DNA of 64,000 nucleotides from Isoetes taiwanensis (Eukaryota; Streptophyta; Lycopodiopsida; Isoetales; Isoetaceae), in NCBI GenBank assembly GCA_021234155.1, contig JAJEKV010000056.1, forward strand, positions 7,801,663-7,865,662, read 5' to 3'. The first letter of the stretch is position 1. Every line of letters begins with the position of its first letter. Shown here in pieces: positions 23,706-36,970 of the stretch. A program made the translations under genes and the position numbers. The notes under the pieces are model-generated. The model was given only the letters and a program-made list of their open reading frames with translations, was not told where the DNA came from and did no database searches.

Positions 23706-24267
23706 TTTGTCATTTAATTGATATTATTTAATAGTTTAAGTATGTTGTTTTACAGAATAACTAATGCACTAATTTTTTAGTCATCAGACACTCATGATTC
23801 AAAATTGTGCATGCAAAAGAAGTCTGAAATTCAGAGTTCCACATGTGTTTCTCTACTATCTTATCATATTGTGTAACATAATATTCAACCCTGTTTTTGT
23901 TTTACTGCAGCATGAATCATGAAACCAAAATTATTTGTCAATTTTCAGATTTTTAATGTTTGCGGCTACTACTTTTAAACCAAATATTAAACTCAACAAA
24001 CATTGAGCTGGGGTTTTTTTTTTTTGTGCACATATCACAAGAGTTCCAAACCCGTATTTGTTAACATCAGCTCAAATCTGTATTTGTCAAACTTGTATTT
24101 GTTAATATAAACTGTTTGGAATCAACAAAAAAGCTTGAAAATTCATTCAGAAATACACTTACCCAAAAACTTGCATATTCGGAGCTTTATTCTCTTATTT
24201 ATAATTTGGAATCCATATCTTCTGGACGACCTTAAAATATCATGAAAATAAATCAGATTTATAGTTA

Positions 24268-24737
24268 TTACTTATTACTAATTATGATTCTAGCATTAAT
24301 AATAATAATAAACTTACCAAAAATATTGTCGTCGTTGCTCTCAGCTGAAGAACTTGCATCATCAGATGTATCGGCATCAGACATGTTATCTTCCATGTCC
24401 ATATCCTCTTTATGTCCGGAATCTTCTCCTACAACGTCCTCCCATTCCTCCTCATCTTCGACTTCCTCCACTTCCTCTATCACTGCCCTTCTTGTTGCAG
24501 CAATAGCCCTTCCTCATCCCCTTCCTCGGCCTCTTCCTCGACCCCTTCTCTACGTCTAGAAGCAGCAGTAGTAGATGTACTAATAGCCCTACTTTGACTC
24601 CTAGTAACTCGCCTAGAACTTGTGCTCTCTTCAAAAAATTTCCTTACCAACTCCCTCTCTTGCACACTTAACCAATCAGCCGGGGTTTCACTAATATTCG
24701 AAGGATCAGTTCTTGTGAATTCAAGTGGATTCACCTG
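24268..24737 (-). pseudogene. Acidic, Arg/Ser-rich coding fragment, unidentified
   Basis: On the minus strand an exon-like start (TGTTGCAG) leads into NISETPADWLSVQERELVRK, then SSRRVTRSQSRAISTSTTAA. After a one-base shift near 24,545 it continues with Arg-Gly dipeptides and IEEVEEVEDEEEWEDVV, then a Ser/Asp-rich end up to a donor (TTTTTG|GTAAGT). The shift and one stop indicate decay. Composition suggests a nuclear protein or transposon-linked gene; family unknown. Confidence 0.4.
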
Positions 24738-24759
24738 CAACATTAATAATAGTCAATTG

Positions 24760-26028
24760 GGTAAATTAAAACAATAAACACATAAATAAATCACTTCACA
24801 AATAAAGCGATGCACTATTGTTGCTACAGTAAGAAGAATAGAGATAAGGAAAAGTCCACGTTGTCCTTGTAGAAGCATATCAAGTACGTCCTACATCACA
24901 TCAAACTCTAGTAAAGAGAGTCAAATATGCACTCATAATTCTAAAAGGTCGTTTCATAGGAACATTAGCATCAAATGGATGTGGAATACTCTGGTTAAAG
25001 AATTATGTTGATATTCAATATGCTCGATGCATAAATATATGCTATTGTTGCAATTTGGATAATCATTAAAACCACTATGTGCCTTGTTCCATCCCTTCGT
25101 GGCTCACATTTTCAGCTAGACGGGTTTAAGTACGGTTGAAACAATGAACTTATAAATGTTTGTAATAGATATAGGAAAAATGTTAATGCTAGACGTGTTG
25201 CCCAAGCCTGGCAATTAATTGTGTTATTAGCATTGTATTCTGGTTTATATGTAGTGGAGATGTCCAGATGTGGCTTTTCTTTTAGCTTGTCTCTTCCTCT
25301 CTCTCTCCCTTATCTAGTTTTGACAATTGAATTTATCTTCGTATTATGATAAGAAGATAATTAATTTCACTTATGATTGAAATAACAACAGCTATTTTTT
25401 TTGGAAAGTTTGAACTGTGGAACAAAGGCAACATCTAGGGAGAACAACTTTCCTAGTTAGCTATAGCTCAACGATGCTTTATACATGTAGACAACAAATC
25501 TATGTAGAAATAAAAGGCATTTACATGCTGCTAATGCATATTGTCTCATATTGACATTGTACTGTGACATTTTCCATGTTCTATGATTTTCGGTTGTATT
25601 GGACTCTTTACACAGCGTTTTAATTAGGCCATGCCTAGAGGAAATGAAAGCTCAAGGATCTGTAAAAAGTTCAAAGTGGATTATAATTGGGTACATGCCT
25701 GGAGGGAATGAAAATTTGAGGGTCTGTGCTCAAAAGTGCCTTGTAAATAAGTTATAAGCTTCAAAACAACCTGAACGAAAGTTCGGGGATCTTTGCTCAA
25801 ATGTGTCCTATACGTAAACTCTATGCTTGAAAACAACATGAACAATGAACAATGAACAAAGAAACAAAATGTAAAGCAGATAATACTTTATTGCGATGCA
25901 ATAGAGCTCCAAACTAAACTTTAAAACTCATAATGATAATACACATGATGCAAAAAAACTCCAAATTGGGCCTTAAAGCTACTATATAATGACTTTCTCA
26001 AAAGTGCCTTGGCAGACAAATCTGCAAG
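24760..26028. other. No gene seen
   Basis: AT-rich, no supported features. Confidence 0.45.
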
Positions 26029-26055
26029 AAAAAAAAAAAAAAAAAAAAAAAAAAA
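26029..26055. repeat. 27-bp A run
   Basis: Uninterrupted A tract, perhaps a retroposon tail; I found no matching target duplication. Confidence 0.8.
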
Positions 26056-26180
26056 TACTTGACATTGCCAACTACATAGATTGTTAATGTGATGTGCATG
26101 TCCTGACATATAAGCATCCAGGGGTTTCTGAAATGGTTCAACTCAGGCCTAACATGTGCATTATGTTGGGGCTTCCATAT

Positions 26181-26310
26181 GCCAATGACCAAAAGACTAT
26201 ATGCACGACCATTGTATCTTGCAAGCTTCAATAACCAAGGCTTGATGCCAATGACCAAAAGACTATATGCACGACCATTGTATCTTGCAAGCTTCAATAA
26301 CCAAGGCTTG
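26181..26310. repeat. Perfect tandem duplication, 65-bp unit
   Basis: 26,181-26,245 and 26,246-26,310 appear identical (TGCCAATGACCAAAAGAC ... ACCAAGGCTTG), so the duplication is recent. Confidence 0.9.
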
Positions 26311-27454
26311 GAGTAGTCTGGTAAATCCTATGGAAGTCTAGCAACTAACATGCACTCTATTTTACCATGAAAGACATTGCCATGTCATAGTGCAGTATGA
26401 TGTACATTATCATTTGCCACATTTAAAACAGTAATTATGCAGAGATGGTAAGTAAGGTGAGAGATCATAAATATCATCCTTTGATCAAACAAAATAGTTG
26501 GCTGATACAAAAGCTCTGGATAGTTCAAAGAGATGAAACAACATAGAATTCAGAAACATAGAATTCAGAAGAGAACTTAGTTTCAATTTACAAAGTTTTG
26601 TAGAGCTCAATTTTAGAGGGGATGTTAGCATAATAACTTCATTCTATCATATCCACAACGTGCCATGTCATCTTTTCACCTACAAATACTTACTATCATA
26701 CATTTCCCGACCACTTTCAATTATCAGATCCTATTGCGTCATTTTGAGAACAAAGTACTGATACGAAGTCGTGATGACATAATAAATAAAGTTGTGGCTG
26801 AGAAAAGGGACGCAAGCAAGACATGCCTATTGAGACAACAGGGTTCGTGGAAAATGAAACAGCTGTCAGGAGCAACTTCTTGAATAACGTTTTGGATAAC
26901 CTAGAACTTACTGTTCAACTGCATAGTAGTGTTTGTAAGCATAACATGTGGATGCCAGCGTACCCTACAAAAAAGTCAGAGCATAAAGATTAAAGCTCAT
27001 TACATGACCCAACATTTCTACCTTTACCTTGCCAAGGCACTCTTAAATACACTCAAGAATGTCAACATGGCATCTATAAGTAAAAGTACATAAGCAAAAG
27101 TTGCTCTTATGGAATTCCAAAATGTCTTTAGAAATAACAATATTCAGCAAATTTAAGGGCATCTAAATTAAGAACGTGCATCTTCTACAACATCCTATTC
27201 TGGACTGCTTCCTATGTCATGTGAAAGTCTTTGGGCAACTTATTCCCAGAAAAAAGATATGCCATCCACCAACCAATTAGTAGTAAACTCCATCTAGCTA
27301 CAGGACCAAAGTTTCTGTTTGGGCTATTTCAGTCCTAATAAGCAGTGCATCTTATTTAGCTGCCCTTTTTATGGTGGTTCCATTTGCATCGCCTTTGGGT
27401 TATAACCACTAAACATGATACTACTTATCTAATGGCATAAAGAGGAGTTGTAGG

Positions 27455-27705
27455 CCTTAATATTCAATTGCTAACACTAACCTACATCTATCAACATGTG
27501 TCTCTGTAGGGGCAGCTGTGTTTGAGATATTACCCTACCTACAACTGTCCTATAAAATCTCATACTGACTAATAGACATCCTTAATATTCGATTGCTAAC
27601 ACTAACCTACATCTATAAACATGTGCTCTGTAGAGGCAGCTAAGTTTGAGATAGTACCCTACCTAACAACTGTCCTGCAAAGTCTCATACTGACTAATAG
27701 ACATC
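27455..27705. repeat. Tandem duplication, about 125-bp unit
   Basis: Two copies beginning CCTTAATATTC(A/G)ATTGC, with several substitutions, so older than the 26-kb duplication. Confidence 0.85.
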
Positions 27706-28909
27706 TTTATTTTATCCATTTTCTCAAAAACACAACAGCCAGGAGCAAAGATTTGATGAGCAATAAATTTGAAATGAAGTGTTGCAAAAAGCACTTACTC
27801 AGGTGTAAAGGCAGAAGATCCAGCTCAATTGGTGCTGAGTTGCACAATTAGTGGTCCAAAATTCGAGCAAAATTAATTCATTACATAAACCCTGTTTGAA
27901 ACTTTGCAGTGACCCTATAAAACATGGAAGCCTGTGCAACATACAAAACATAGAGAAAGGTTCCATAGGAGATTAAATTCCTTTGCAACAATACAAAGGC
28001 AGATTGTTCAAGAGCTTACTATGTCAATAAGGAGTATCCCTTACAGAAAAAGAGCACTTCACAACCTTCTAGAATCCGAGAAGTTCTATTGCTAGCATGC
28101 GATCAGGGCAGTGGATGCTGATAAGATTAATTCATGCCACCTATACGTAGATAACTTCCTGCACCAAGGGCAAGCATGCCATGTGAGCCAAAACAACACT
28201 TAAATATGCAAGCTTATGTACAAATATGCAGATTATAGATTTTATCCCCTCTGTAGAAATATGCACATTATACGTTTTGTCGTTTACCAAATGCTTCTGC
28301 ACATCATAGTGGATGCATTGCTTTCCAAATTAAGATCCAGAAGCATCTATGATTTGGAAGAAGCCAGAAAACCATACTAATAATTTCATTTACGTGGCTC
28401 CTACACAATAGGTAGCCTCGCATGAGTTCATGCACCATCAGTGACAATAATTACATCAAACTTTCTTCAAAGATGAAACAACGGAAGAAAAACTTCTTTT
28501 AGCATGTCCTACCATTGCAACTTGAATAGCATGAAAAACAATTTACCACGGATCTAATAAAAGAAAATTTACATATATGTTCGGTGTTCTTTGCCTCCGC
28601 ATGTACAAATAGCTACAATGACAACATTTGTACTTGTAAATAACAATCACACTCGTATAAGCTTGAATCTTTTCTGCATTGGAATCGTAGACAACAATGG
28701 ACAATGGACTACCTAAATAGAATAAATATACCATTGTAACAACAATACTCACATAAAATTACAAACCTGGAAGTATTACGAATGGTCTTTCAAGCCCATC
28801 TAACGGGATGATAAATAAAAGAGTGCTAAATTAAGATTTTACTTTTTTCTGTTGTCATAGATGCATCTCCATGACAGTCACATGGAAGATAAATGTGAGA
28901 TAAACATAC

Positions 28910-30020
28910 TTTGCTACATGAGACCTCAGTAGCTACTTCAGAATTGGACATGCCTCTTATTCTTCTACAGCGAACACACGGTAGATGATGAACAGAAGAG
29001 ATAAAAATTACCTGTAAAAAGCAAGCCTTTTCTCGATAACATAAAAGGAACGCCTGTATTTGGCTCGCAATCTATGGCCGGTGATTCCAAAAAGATATTG
29101 GGCTTTACAGTCTCTTATCAGACATAGACCAAATCCATGCAGGACTTCATGCGCTGGATGAAATTCACTCCATGAAATCACAAAGGAAAAGGCAGCAACA
29201 AAATAGAGCAGCTCTAGAATGGATGGAATGTGGATTCTTATTGATTTCAAATATCTTAACTTACCTTCATCGCACTTTCACTCAAAAGATAACAAAATAG
29301 ACATGATGTGTTTCTAGAGGGGGGAAAAATGTCATGGGAGCATGTGTCAAGCTAAGATCAACAACCGATCAATTCTTTTAACTTTAACTTGACCATATCT
29401 AGAAAGAAGCAAGAAGCAACAATTCCAATATTGACATAGAAGTATTGTCCAAAAGAGATGCACGAAGAAACTACAATGGAAAGCTTCAAATTCAGCTAAG
29501 TGGCAATTGCAAATACTGTTAAAATGACATACCTTACGTCTTCCCATTTCACTCAGACTTGAATTCTCCTGTGGAGCCCAACTTATTGTTGGTGTGTAGT
29601 CATCATTTATTCTTGGTGTGTAGCCATTGTTCCGTAGTTAGAAGAAAAGTAAAAGAAGGATGGAGCAATTCTATAAACTAAACTACAAAGCAATTTAGAT
29701 AAAATAAACTCTGCAAAAACTGGGGAGACTGAACATGCTATTACCTGTTTGAACTTGAATACTTCATGTCTGAAGGAAAAAATGGTGGCCAGTGTATCAA
29801 GCAGGACTTTCACACTTCATGAGGTTGAGCCAAGAAAGCTTTATTTGTTTCAGGCCCTTCATGCTACTTTTGAGCAACACTGTATATGCAAATACCTATG
29901 GTAGGTGGCAAAGGCCGGCAAACCAGACACCTCTCATGCAACCAAACTGATTCATATTTAGCATTAATATGGGCCTCGAGATAATCCGGCCTCTTAGCTA
30001 TGTTATTCCCTCTCCTGAAA
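28910..30020 (-). other. Exon-like blocks of an unidentified minus-strand gene
   Basis: Blocks in order: about 30,017-29,864 (IAKRPDYLEAHINAKYESVW, then LHERCLVCRPLPP), about 29,636-29,533 (NNGYTPRINDDYTPTISWAP, donor CGTAAG|GTATGT), about 29,200-29,012 (EFHPAHEVLHGFGLCLIRDC, then KYRRSFYVIEKRLAFY, donor TTTACAG|GTAATT) and 28,964-28,910 (GMSNSEVATEVSCSK, donor AAA|GTATGT). The last two join in phase. All blocks have good splice signals and protein-like composition. I do not recognise the product. A further block at 28,799-28,767 gives either a short end with stop or, in another phase, DGLERPFVILP. Confidence 0.45.
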
Positions 30021-30059
30021 AATGAATATAAAATCATTATAGTCTCCTCCATTCAAAAC

Positions 30060-32600
30060 CTTGTAAAACACATATTAGAGGAGTGCAAGGTTAAGAAATC
30101 ATACACGAAGGAAAAGAAGAATGAAGAATGTGAAGAACAGGCTTACTTCTATAGTACAACGATCTAAGAGGCTACTGCAATAACCATCAATTTTGACAGA
30201 TTATTGGCCTTTCATCCTCTTTGTATATCCTTTTTGCACAAAAAAGAAGGCCACATGCAAAATAGGGTTTCTTCCATAGTAAGCGATCACATCACAGGCA
30301 AGCCCTGTCTCGATCCATAAATATTTCCGATCCACAAATCTGAAGGATGCCAAGGAAGTGAAGCCATTCGGATTTAGAGAAGAAATGAGTTATTATGCAG
30401 CTCAAAATGCGAAGATTAGGCTAGTATGATTCCAAAAGCTTCTATAGTTTAAGCACAGTTTCCTATAAAATGAACTGGACGAACTTGATCAGAGAGTGAT
30501 TTCAAAGCATTCGTGCCACGGCAATCCTCTGATGCTCTGCTGGTGCAAGGTGCAGGAGGAGGGCCAATTAGTTATTACACCCTGGGCACATTAAAAAATA
30601 AACACTCCATGTACATTCATTCAAGGCTCAAGTAAAGGAAAATTGCAAAGATGTTCCACTCCAGTTTGCATTCAGGTCTAGCGAAGTCTAAAAAGATGCA
30701 ATAACTGCACATGATTAATGACCAAGAAGGCAAAGACGAAGAAGACAAAAGCACCCGAGACAAAAAAAATTACCTGAGGTAGCTTTGTAAGCTAGGTAGT
30801 AGGCCAGAATTGTAGGCTAGAACCAGATCTATGCATTCCAGAAATCATCTCATAATATCGAGCCTGTCATAAGCCGAGAATAAGAATAACAAACCCGGTG
30901 TTAAAGAGACTGCCAGAAGAAATCGCCACTTCAGTTTAAGCAATCGTTCAATGCGCCCTCCTTGCCAGCTGCAACCAAATAGGAATACAAAAAAGTTAAG
31001 GACCCCAAAAAATCCAACAAAAAAAATGTCCCAATTTCTGGAAATCGGGAAATTTTCCGGGCACCCAAACTCATCAAAACCTTAGCCAAATAACTTAAAA
31101 AAAATTCCAAAAAGTTTTTTTTCAAACCGGAAAATCCCAAATTTAAAGGTAAGATATAAGCACGCATCACCATTTATGGTCCACGAGACCAATTGTATAG
31201 AGCATATATCTCTCACTAGCCTTATCCATTTTTCTCCATAGAATGATGTTATGGCTTTTTAGCTTCGATCACATGATTTTTGAAAGGTGTAAGTGAGAGT
31301 CCACGTAGGTTCAACTGGTCATAAATACCCTATAAATTCTCAATTGTTTGTGCTTCAACCTTACCCTTAAATTATACAAGCTAACCTAATCAATTAATTT
31401 TGTCCTATAGAGAATCATACAAGTAAACTATATGTCAAAGTTAAGATCAAAATTGAATAAGGTGGCACCATAAATAATTCTTAAACTTTCAGTCATCTGG
31501 ACCAATGATGGTCTGCAACTGGACTGCAGACAGCAGTCTATCTTGCTTTTTTATAGTAAAAGTTTCATATTTTTCCTTGATTCTTTTTGCATTGGTTTCT
31601 TGACATGAGATATTTTGAGGATGTGATTTTGTAAAGTCACACCTTAGGGCACAAATCTAGAACAAACATGGAAGATATAATATAATTGATGCTATCTATT
31701 CTAGTACAATCCTTAAGATAATGAACAACAAATATTTTTTATGAACAAAGTGGCTCAAGAGCTACTTGCGTCCCAAAACTCAACTTGAAATGGACTAAGA
31801 TAAGGATATTATCAATTTTTTAATGAACTATGGACCAGTAATGGGCAGGTACAGATATTGTTTTTGATTTTTTTTACCATGTCTTTTGCTCTTTCCACGA
31901 GCTTGTTTTTGCATTGGTTTCATATCCTTATAAACTTTCATAATGTGATTTTTTGGAGGACAAACTAGAATCATATGTAGCAATACTATCCATTTGTATA
32001 AATTCCCTAAAATTGAATATAGAAGTAAAAGTCAAAACATCAAATTCAAACTCAACAAATATTTTTATAGGATGGAGGACCTTGTGAATTACCTATATGC
32101 CAAATTTGGACTCAAAATTGATCTCCTTCTGAAAGTTGTTGTTTTTATATCACAACTGCTTTCTGGGAACCAGTATTGGTTCTCAGAAGGCAGAGGACAG
32201 TTTTGAACCTGTCATGTTTGAATTGCTCTATCTTCCTTCACAGAGTTCGAATTGAGATGTGGTTTTTTGTGCCTTGCTCTATATCTTGTGTAGAAAAATA
32301 ACATTATAACCAAAAAAATCAAAAAAATCTTTTCATCAAGACAGTTTTACTTTGTGTGATCATGAAGCTTTTGGTACTTGACCCCCCTGGGTTTGCTAGA
32401 GCATAACTCACAAGAATGGGAGCTAATACATTTTTGTGTATTTTTCATGTGAAGCATGACTGCCATATATGATCTCCTAGAAAGGGTTTGGCTACTTTTT
32501 GTGTTCTTGATTTTATATGATTTTTTTTGTGAACCTTCAAAATGCCCTTTAATGGTCCATCATGGGACAGGTCTAGTGTTAAAGATCGCACACCCCAAGG

Positions 32601-32631
<31 letters not shown>

Positions 32632-34960
32632 GAGAATGATTTTTATCGTACACGGAGACCAAGCGGTGTATGGGACCCAATGAAGGAGCGCAACAAACTT
32701 ATTACTATCCGCGTTAAAAAACCCCTGCCCTAAAGGGTTTTCGAGGGAAAAACCGTGACAGTAATAAGAATGCTATCAAACTGTACATTTATACATCACC
32801 ATGAAATATCCTATTATATATATTCCTATTGGGGTGGTTACATGGGGGGGTGTTACATATCCATATTTTTTTTGGGAAAATTTTTTCTTAGGGTCTTTTT
32901 GCTTGGGCATCTTGGTCTTTTTTCCACTAACATTAATGTGTTGTTCACTTTTTTCACTAATATTAATGTATCCAAGAAATTTATCGTGGCGCTTGACTCT
33001 CCTCCAACGTAAAAGCGCATTCATGCATTACATTGTTGTTACAAATAAACATGCATTGAACATTTCTCTTTCTCTACTCTCCTTCACAATTTTGTTAGAA
33101 CCCATGCATCAAGGAATTTTGCAATTGTATTCAAAGTGGTTGAAGATTGTGGAAGCCAGATTAATAAATGAATAAAATCGAATACAACTATCATATACTC
33201 CTTTTTTTGAAATTGAACTCTTGGAACTCTTGGAGCTTCTCTTGTGCATCTATCATGTAAAAAAACTACTGGAAGCATTGTGATGTTGAGACATTTGCAA
33301 TGTTGGTCAAGTGATTATGTGAATTGATGGGTTTGTCTTCCAACAGATCCTAACATTCCAGCACTCCCAACACATATCATTGATTGATTGATTGTCACAC
33401 CATTTCACACCCTCATGTCCATTAGGCAATATAAAGAGTACATGCCTCCAGATTATCTATAATACTCTATAATGCAAGAGTATCTAATCACCCTAATCCA
33501 AGATTGGGAGTCATATGCCAGAGATGTGGACCTTGGATTTAAAGAACTATTATCTGCATTGCCGTGTCAGATTTGGCATCTTAGGTGTATCAGTGGTTCA
33601 CTTATCCTTGCTTTCTAATGTTAGGTTGCTTCCTATATGGAATAAAGCAAACAACCATCAAATATTGGTGCCTCTACCGGTTCTAGCATGGTTGGTTGTA
33701 TTTTCTCTCGAAATCTGTTGCTCAAATGAAGGTTTTCCCATTGTCAAGAAAATTTTATGCTGCTTGAATATTTTGACTTCCATATATACATAATGCGCTT
33801 ATAATTTGAGCCAAGAAGTTCTGCACAAAAGACACAACATTATGATGTTTGCGAAAAAATAAGAAAGCGCAGTTAATTTTTTTTGCAGCTGATTTACAAT
33901 CTTGCCCGTGCATGGCTGTTATTGGAAACCTATGACCATCATGGGAGCTGTCCAAAATGCTGTATTGAAAGGCATGTTATTCAAAGGATAGTAGCATCAG
34001 CAAATATGTCAAAGATATGCCTGCATCTTTAACCAAAACTATTGACATAATATGCAGATAATATAAGTAGCAATACCCCCATTAGCATGCATGGCAGATG
34101 CACAGATGTGTAAAGCACTGTCGTGCAATGTATGTGCAATGTATATTACAGTAAAACTTGATTAAAACAGCAGAATTCCAGTATCAGAGCATCCTTTCTT
34201 CAAAGATACAAATACCAGACCATCCACTAGGCGCTCCGTTTGTTTAATTTCACCTTCTTATAACCTGCTACAGGTCCTGCATTATTGACGTCATCTTATT
34301 AAAGAACAGATGTTTAACAAACAATAACAACCTGTTTATAGGCAACATAGAATGAAAGGTTCATACCTAACATGGCTGCAAAATGCAAAAACCAATGTAT
34401 ACGACAACAGATCCAAGTAGTAGCCAACTCAATGACAGGTGCAATTACCTCCAAGCCATCACGCCTTTGTAGAACTGGGGAATATGTAGCCTGCGCCTTT
34501 CCACCCAACATATGTGAATCATAAGCCCCATCCCTGTATCCTCTCTATTTGTTTGAACTAGGGCGGATGGTTTCTCATATACCATAACATTAGAGCAGGA
34601 ATACATTTTCATACCATAGCAGCTCGTTCCAATTTGGACTTTGATGGAAACTTGACCACACATCATGACATCTGCAGCTACATTTTTGTAAGCTTCTACA
34701 GCAACATATTTGCAAGATTCTGCATATAAGTTTGCCCTTTCATCTCAACATTTTGTAACTTTTTTATCCATCAAATTTAGTCCTGCCCATTGACATATAT
34801 CATCTTTCTCTGCATACTCTATTTAAGAATGTTTACCGTAATCTGAGCAGCCTTTCTTATGCTAGAGAATATCTGAGTTGGGATATCTTCATCTCATGAG
34901 AACGTGGCACTAAATATGATAACTCACTACCCAGGCAGAGGCATGCCTGCTGTGCAAGAG
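30060..34960. other. Mostly empty AT-rich stretch
   Basis: No supported gene. A protein-like minus-strand patch at about 34,540-34,450 (DSHMLGGKAQATYSPVLQRR) ends at a GAG|GTAATT donor but stands alone. The phrase GAAATTTATCGTGGCG at 32,978 is a degenerate member of the hairpin family at 45.8 and 58.7 kb. Confidence 0.4.
32600..32636. repeat. (GAAA)n microsatellite
   Basis: About seven AAGA units followed by GAGAGAA. Confidence 0.9.
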
Positions 34961-34963
34961 GCC

Positions 34964-35338
34964 GGTCGGCGCCGACCCACTATTGGAACAGAAAATCTAG
35001 TCTATGGATCACCGTCAGTTTCTTCCTTGGATCAAGCTATTTCGCAGCAAAATGCAAACTTGTACTTGGGCATTTCGAATCTAGGCATAAACTTTGGCAT
35101 TTCTCATCTAAACACAAAGTCGGGCATTTCTGGAGCGAATGAAAGCTGGAGTGTTTTTCAAACTGAGCTTATTCTAAGCCAGTCGGCGCCGACCTCTCAA
35201 TAACAGTCCTCCAGTCGAGGTTACAACAGTCCTCAATAACAGTCCTCCAGTCGAGGTTACAACAGTGAGCTAGACCTCCGGTCGGCGCCGACCAATAAAA
35301 AACGCAGCATATGAAGACCTCTAGTCGGCGCCGACTAG
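34964..35338. repeat. Four copies of the palindrome GTCGGCGCCGAC
   Basis: Perfect 12-bp palindromes at 34,965-34,976, 35,182-35,193, 35,281-35,292 and 35,324-35,335. The last extends to CTAGTCGGCGCCGACTAG (18 bp). They stand out as GC islands in AT-rich DNA. Three GGGCATTTC/TGGCATTTC phrases sit between copies 1 and 2. Confidence 0.95.
35197..35268. repeat. Tandem duplication, about 36-bp unit
   Basis: CAATAACAGTCCTCCAGTCG plus AGGTTACAACAGT occurs twice, between two palindrome copies. Confidence 0.85.
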
Positions 35339-35456
35339 CCGTTTCCTCAACCTAGGTTTTCTCCTTGTCTCCTCGACCTCGAGTCCTCGACCTCTGTTTC
35401 CTGATCTTTTATTTTTTATTATTTTTTTTATTTTGTTTCTTGCATCACATATACAA

Positions 35457-35605
35457 AATTTATTAACATTAGATCCGTATTTCTTAGGATCTGGACAAGA
35501 CTTGCTACCTTTAATAAGTTTAACAAAATTTATTAAAACTAACCAATGAAGGATCCGAATTTCTTAGAATCTGGTCAAGACTTGCTAGCTTTAATAAGTT
35601 TAACT
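35457..35605. repeat. Tandem duplication, about 70-80-bp unit
   Basis: Two copies running from AAATTTATTAA to CTTTAATAAGTTTAAC, sharing GATCCG(T/A)ATTTCTTAG. Confidence 0.8.
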
Positions 35606-35929
35606 TGCTTGTGCTTGTAAATTTATCAAAACTAACCCCCCTTTTTTCTTGCTTCTTTCATGATTCTTTGATGAAAAAGTTGAAGTCAGGTTTAATAATG
35701 AATCTTAACATTAATTAAGAGACTAATGATGATTTTTAAACGTTAATGTAGAACACATTCTGTTGTTAAGATAATTTTAAGAGGTGAATTTTAAACGTTA
35801 ACATAGAGCGTATTCTAATGTTAAAGAATTTTTAAATATCAAACAGTTAACTTTAACGAGTTATTTTAATGTTCACCTTATTGCGACCGATGTTTTCAAA
35901 TTTGGAGAAGTTGGAAAAGTTTGCTTTTG

Positions 35930-36195
35930 CCTATGGAGAGTCACGCCATTGTGAAGGAATGGGGAAGCTATCACCATGATCCTCACATGTGGACAACTTA
36001 AAGCCATACCAATGCACATACTCCTACATTAAATGGCACAATAAGGCTTGCATATTGTGATGGCCAATCACAATGTCAGAATGCCTATTGTGATTACTTT
36101 CTTAGTGAAGGAGATTACAATTCCCTACAATGGAGAGGCTCCATTCATGTCAGGACAGATCTTGGTCCAATAGGTGGCGAGCATGACGGTTACTA
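35930..36195 (+). pseudogene. Cys-rich coding fragment, unidentified
   Basis: One plus frame reads SHAIVKEWGSYHHDPHMWTT, one stop, HTNAHTPTLNGTIRLAYCDG, QSQCQNAYCDYFLSEGDYNS, then LQWRGSIHVRTDLGPIGGEH and a stop. The composition is clearly that of a protein, with a Cys pair pattern C-x6-C-x4-C. One internal TAA indicates a broken copy. I cannot name the family. Confidence 0.4.
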
Positions 36196-36199
36196 AAAC

Positions 36200-36970
36200 A
36201 ACCATATTGTAATGGGTTGTGTATAATCTGGCTATTGAAAGAAATACACAAAACCTAACAACTGAAGAAGATGTTGAAGATATGGATAAAATGACTCCAG
36301 GACAAGTAGATGTTCTTTTACTGGACTTAGAACCTCTATATAGTAAAAGAAGGTGACCATTTTAGCATTCAAATTTTGCATTATAATGAACTGGCTATTT
36401 CCTTTTGTTATCTATTGGTAGCTAAAGAGGTGCATTGAGGATGCAAAGGAAGAGAAATAGGCAGCACCAAGATGAGTTAAGCAACATATATCTAAGAAGA
36501 AATTGTCGTTTGCTTCCATGGCTCACAGTTTCCAAACCAATTACTAGTGGTCTACAAATAGCAACGTGTGAGATGAAAACAAAAGATGTGGAATCTCAAA
36601 AAAAATATGTAGAAAATTAAATAAAGTATTGGCTTCTAGAGGTTTTTCTTTAGTGCAATTTTATGGTTTTGTGATGAGGCGCAGACAAATTGGAATGCCA
36701 TTCGAGAGGTCTTCTTCTGTAGAAAAACATATCCAGAGAAGGAAAGAATTCGTGTTTTTCACTTGGAATAGTGCGTGCACATGCAAACCAAGAAGCACCT
36801 CAGAACTAAGAATAAACAACAGTTCTTAGGACAGATTGATAGGCTGCAACTAGCTGCAACACTTGATTAGCACCATGTTCCTCCAGGGATACTATTTTCA
36901 TTGTGCTTTACTTCTCAACCACAAAAAAAAAGACCAAAGTGCCCATGAAAAAAGACCCTATATAAATTTA
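36200..36970. other. Weak coding traces only
   Basis: A plus-strand patch (EEDVEDMDKMTPGQVDVLLL) near 36,270-36,340 and an ORF at 36,629-36,829 may be further pieces of the same decayed gene; not supported by splice structure. Confidence 0.25.
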
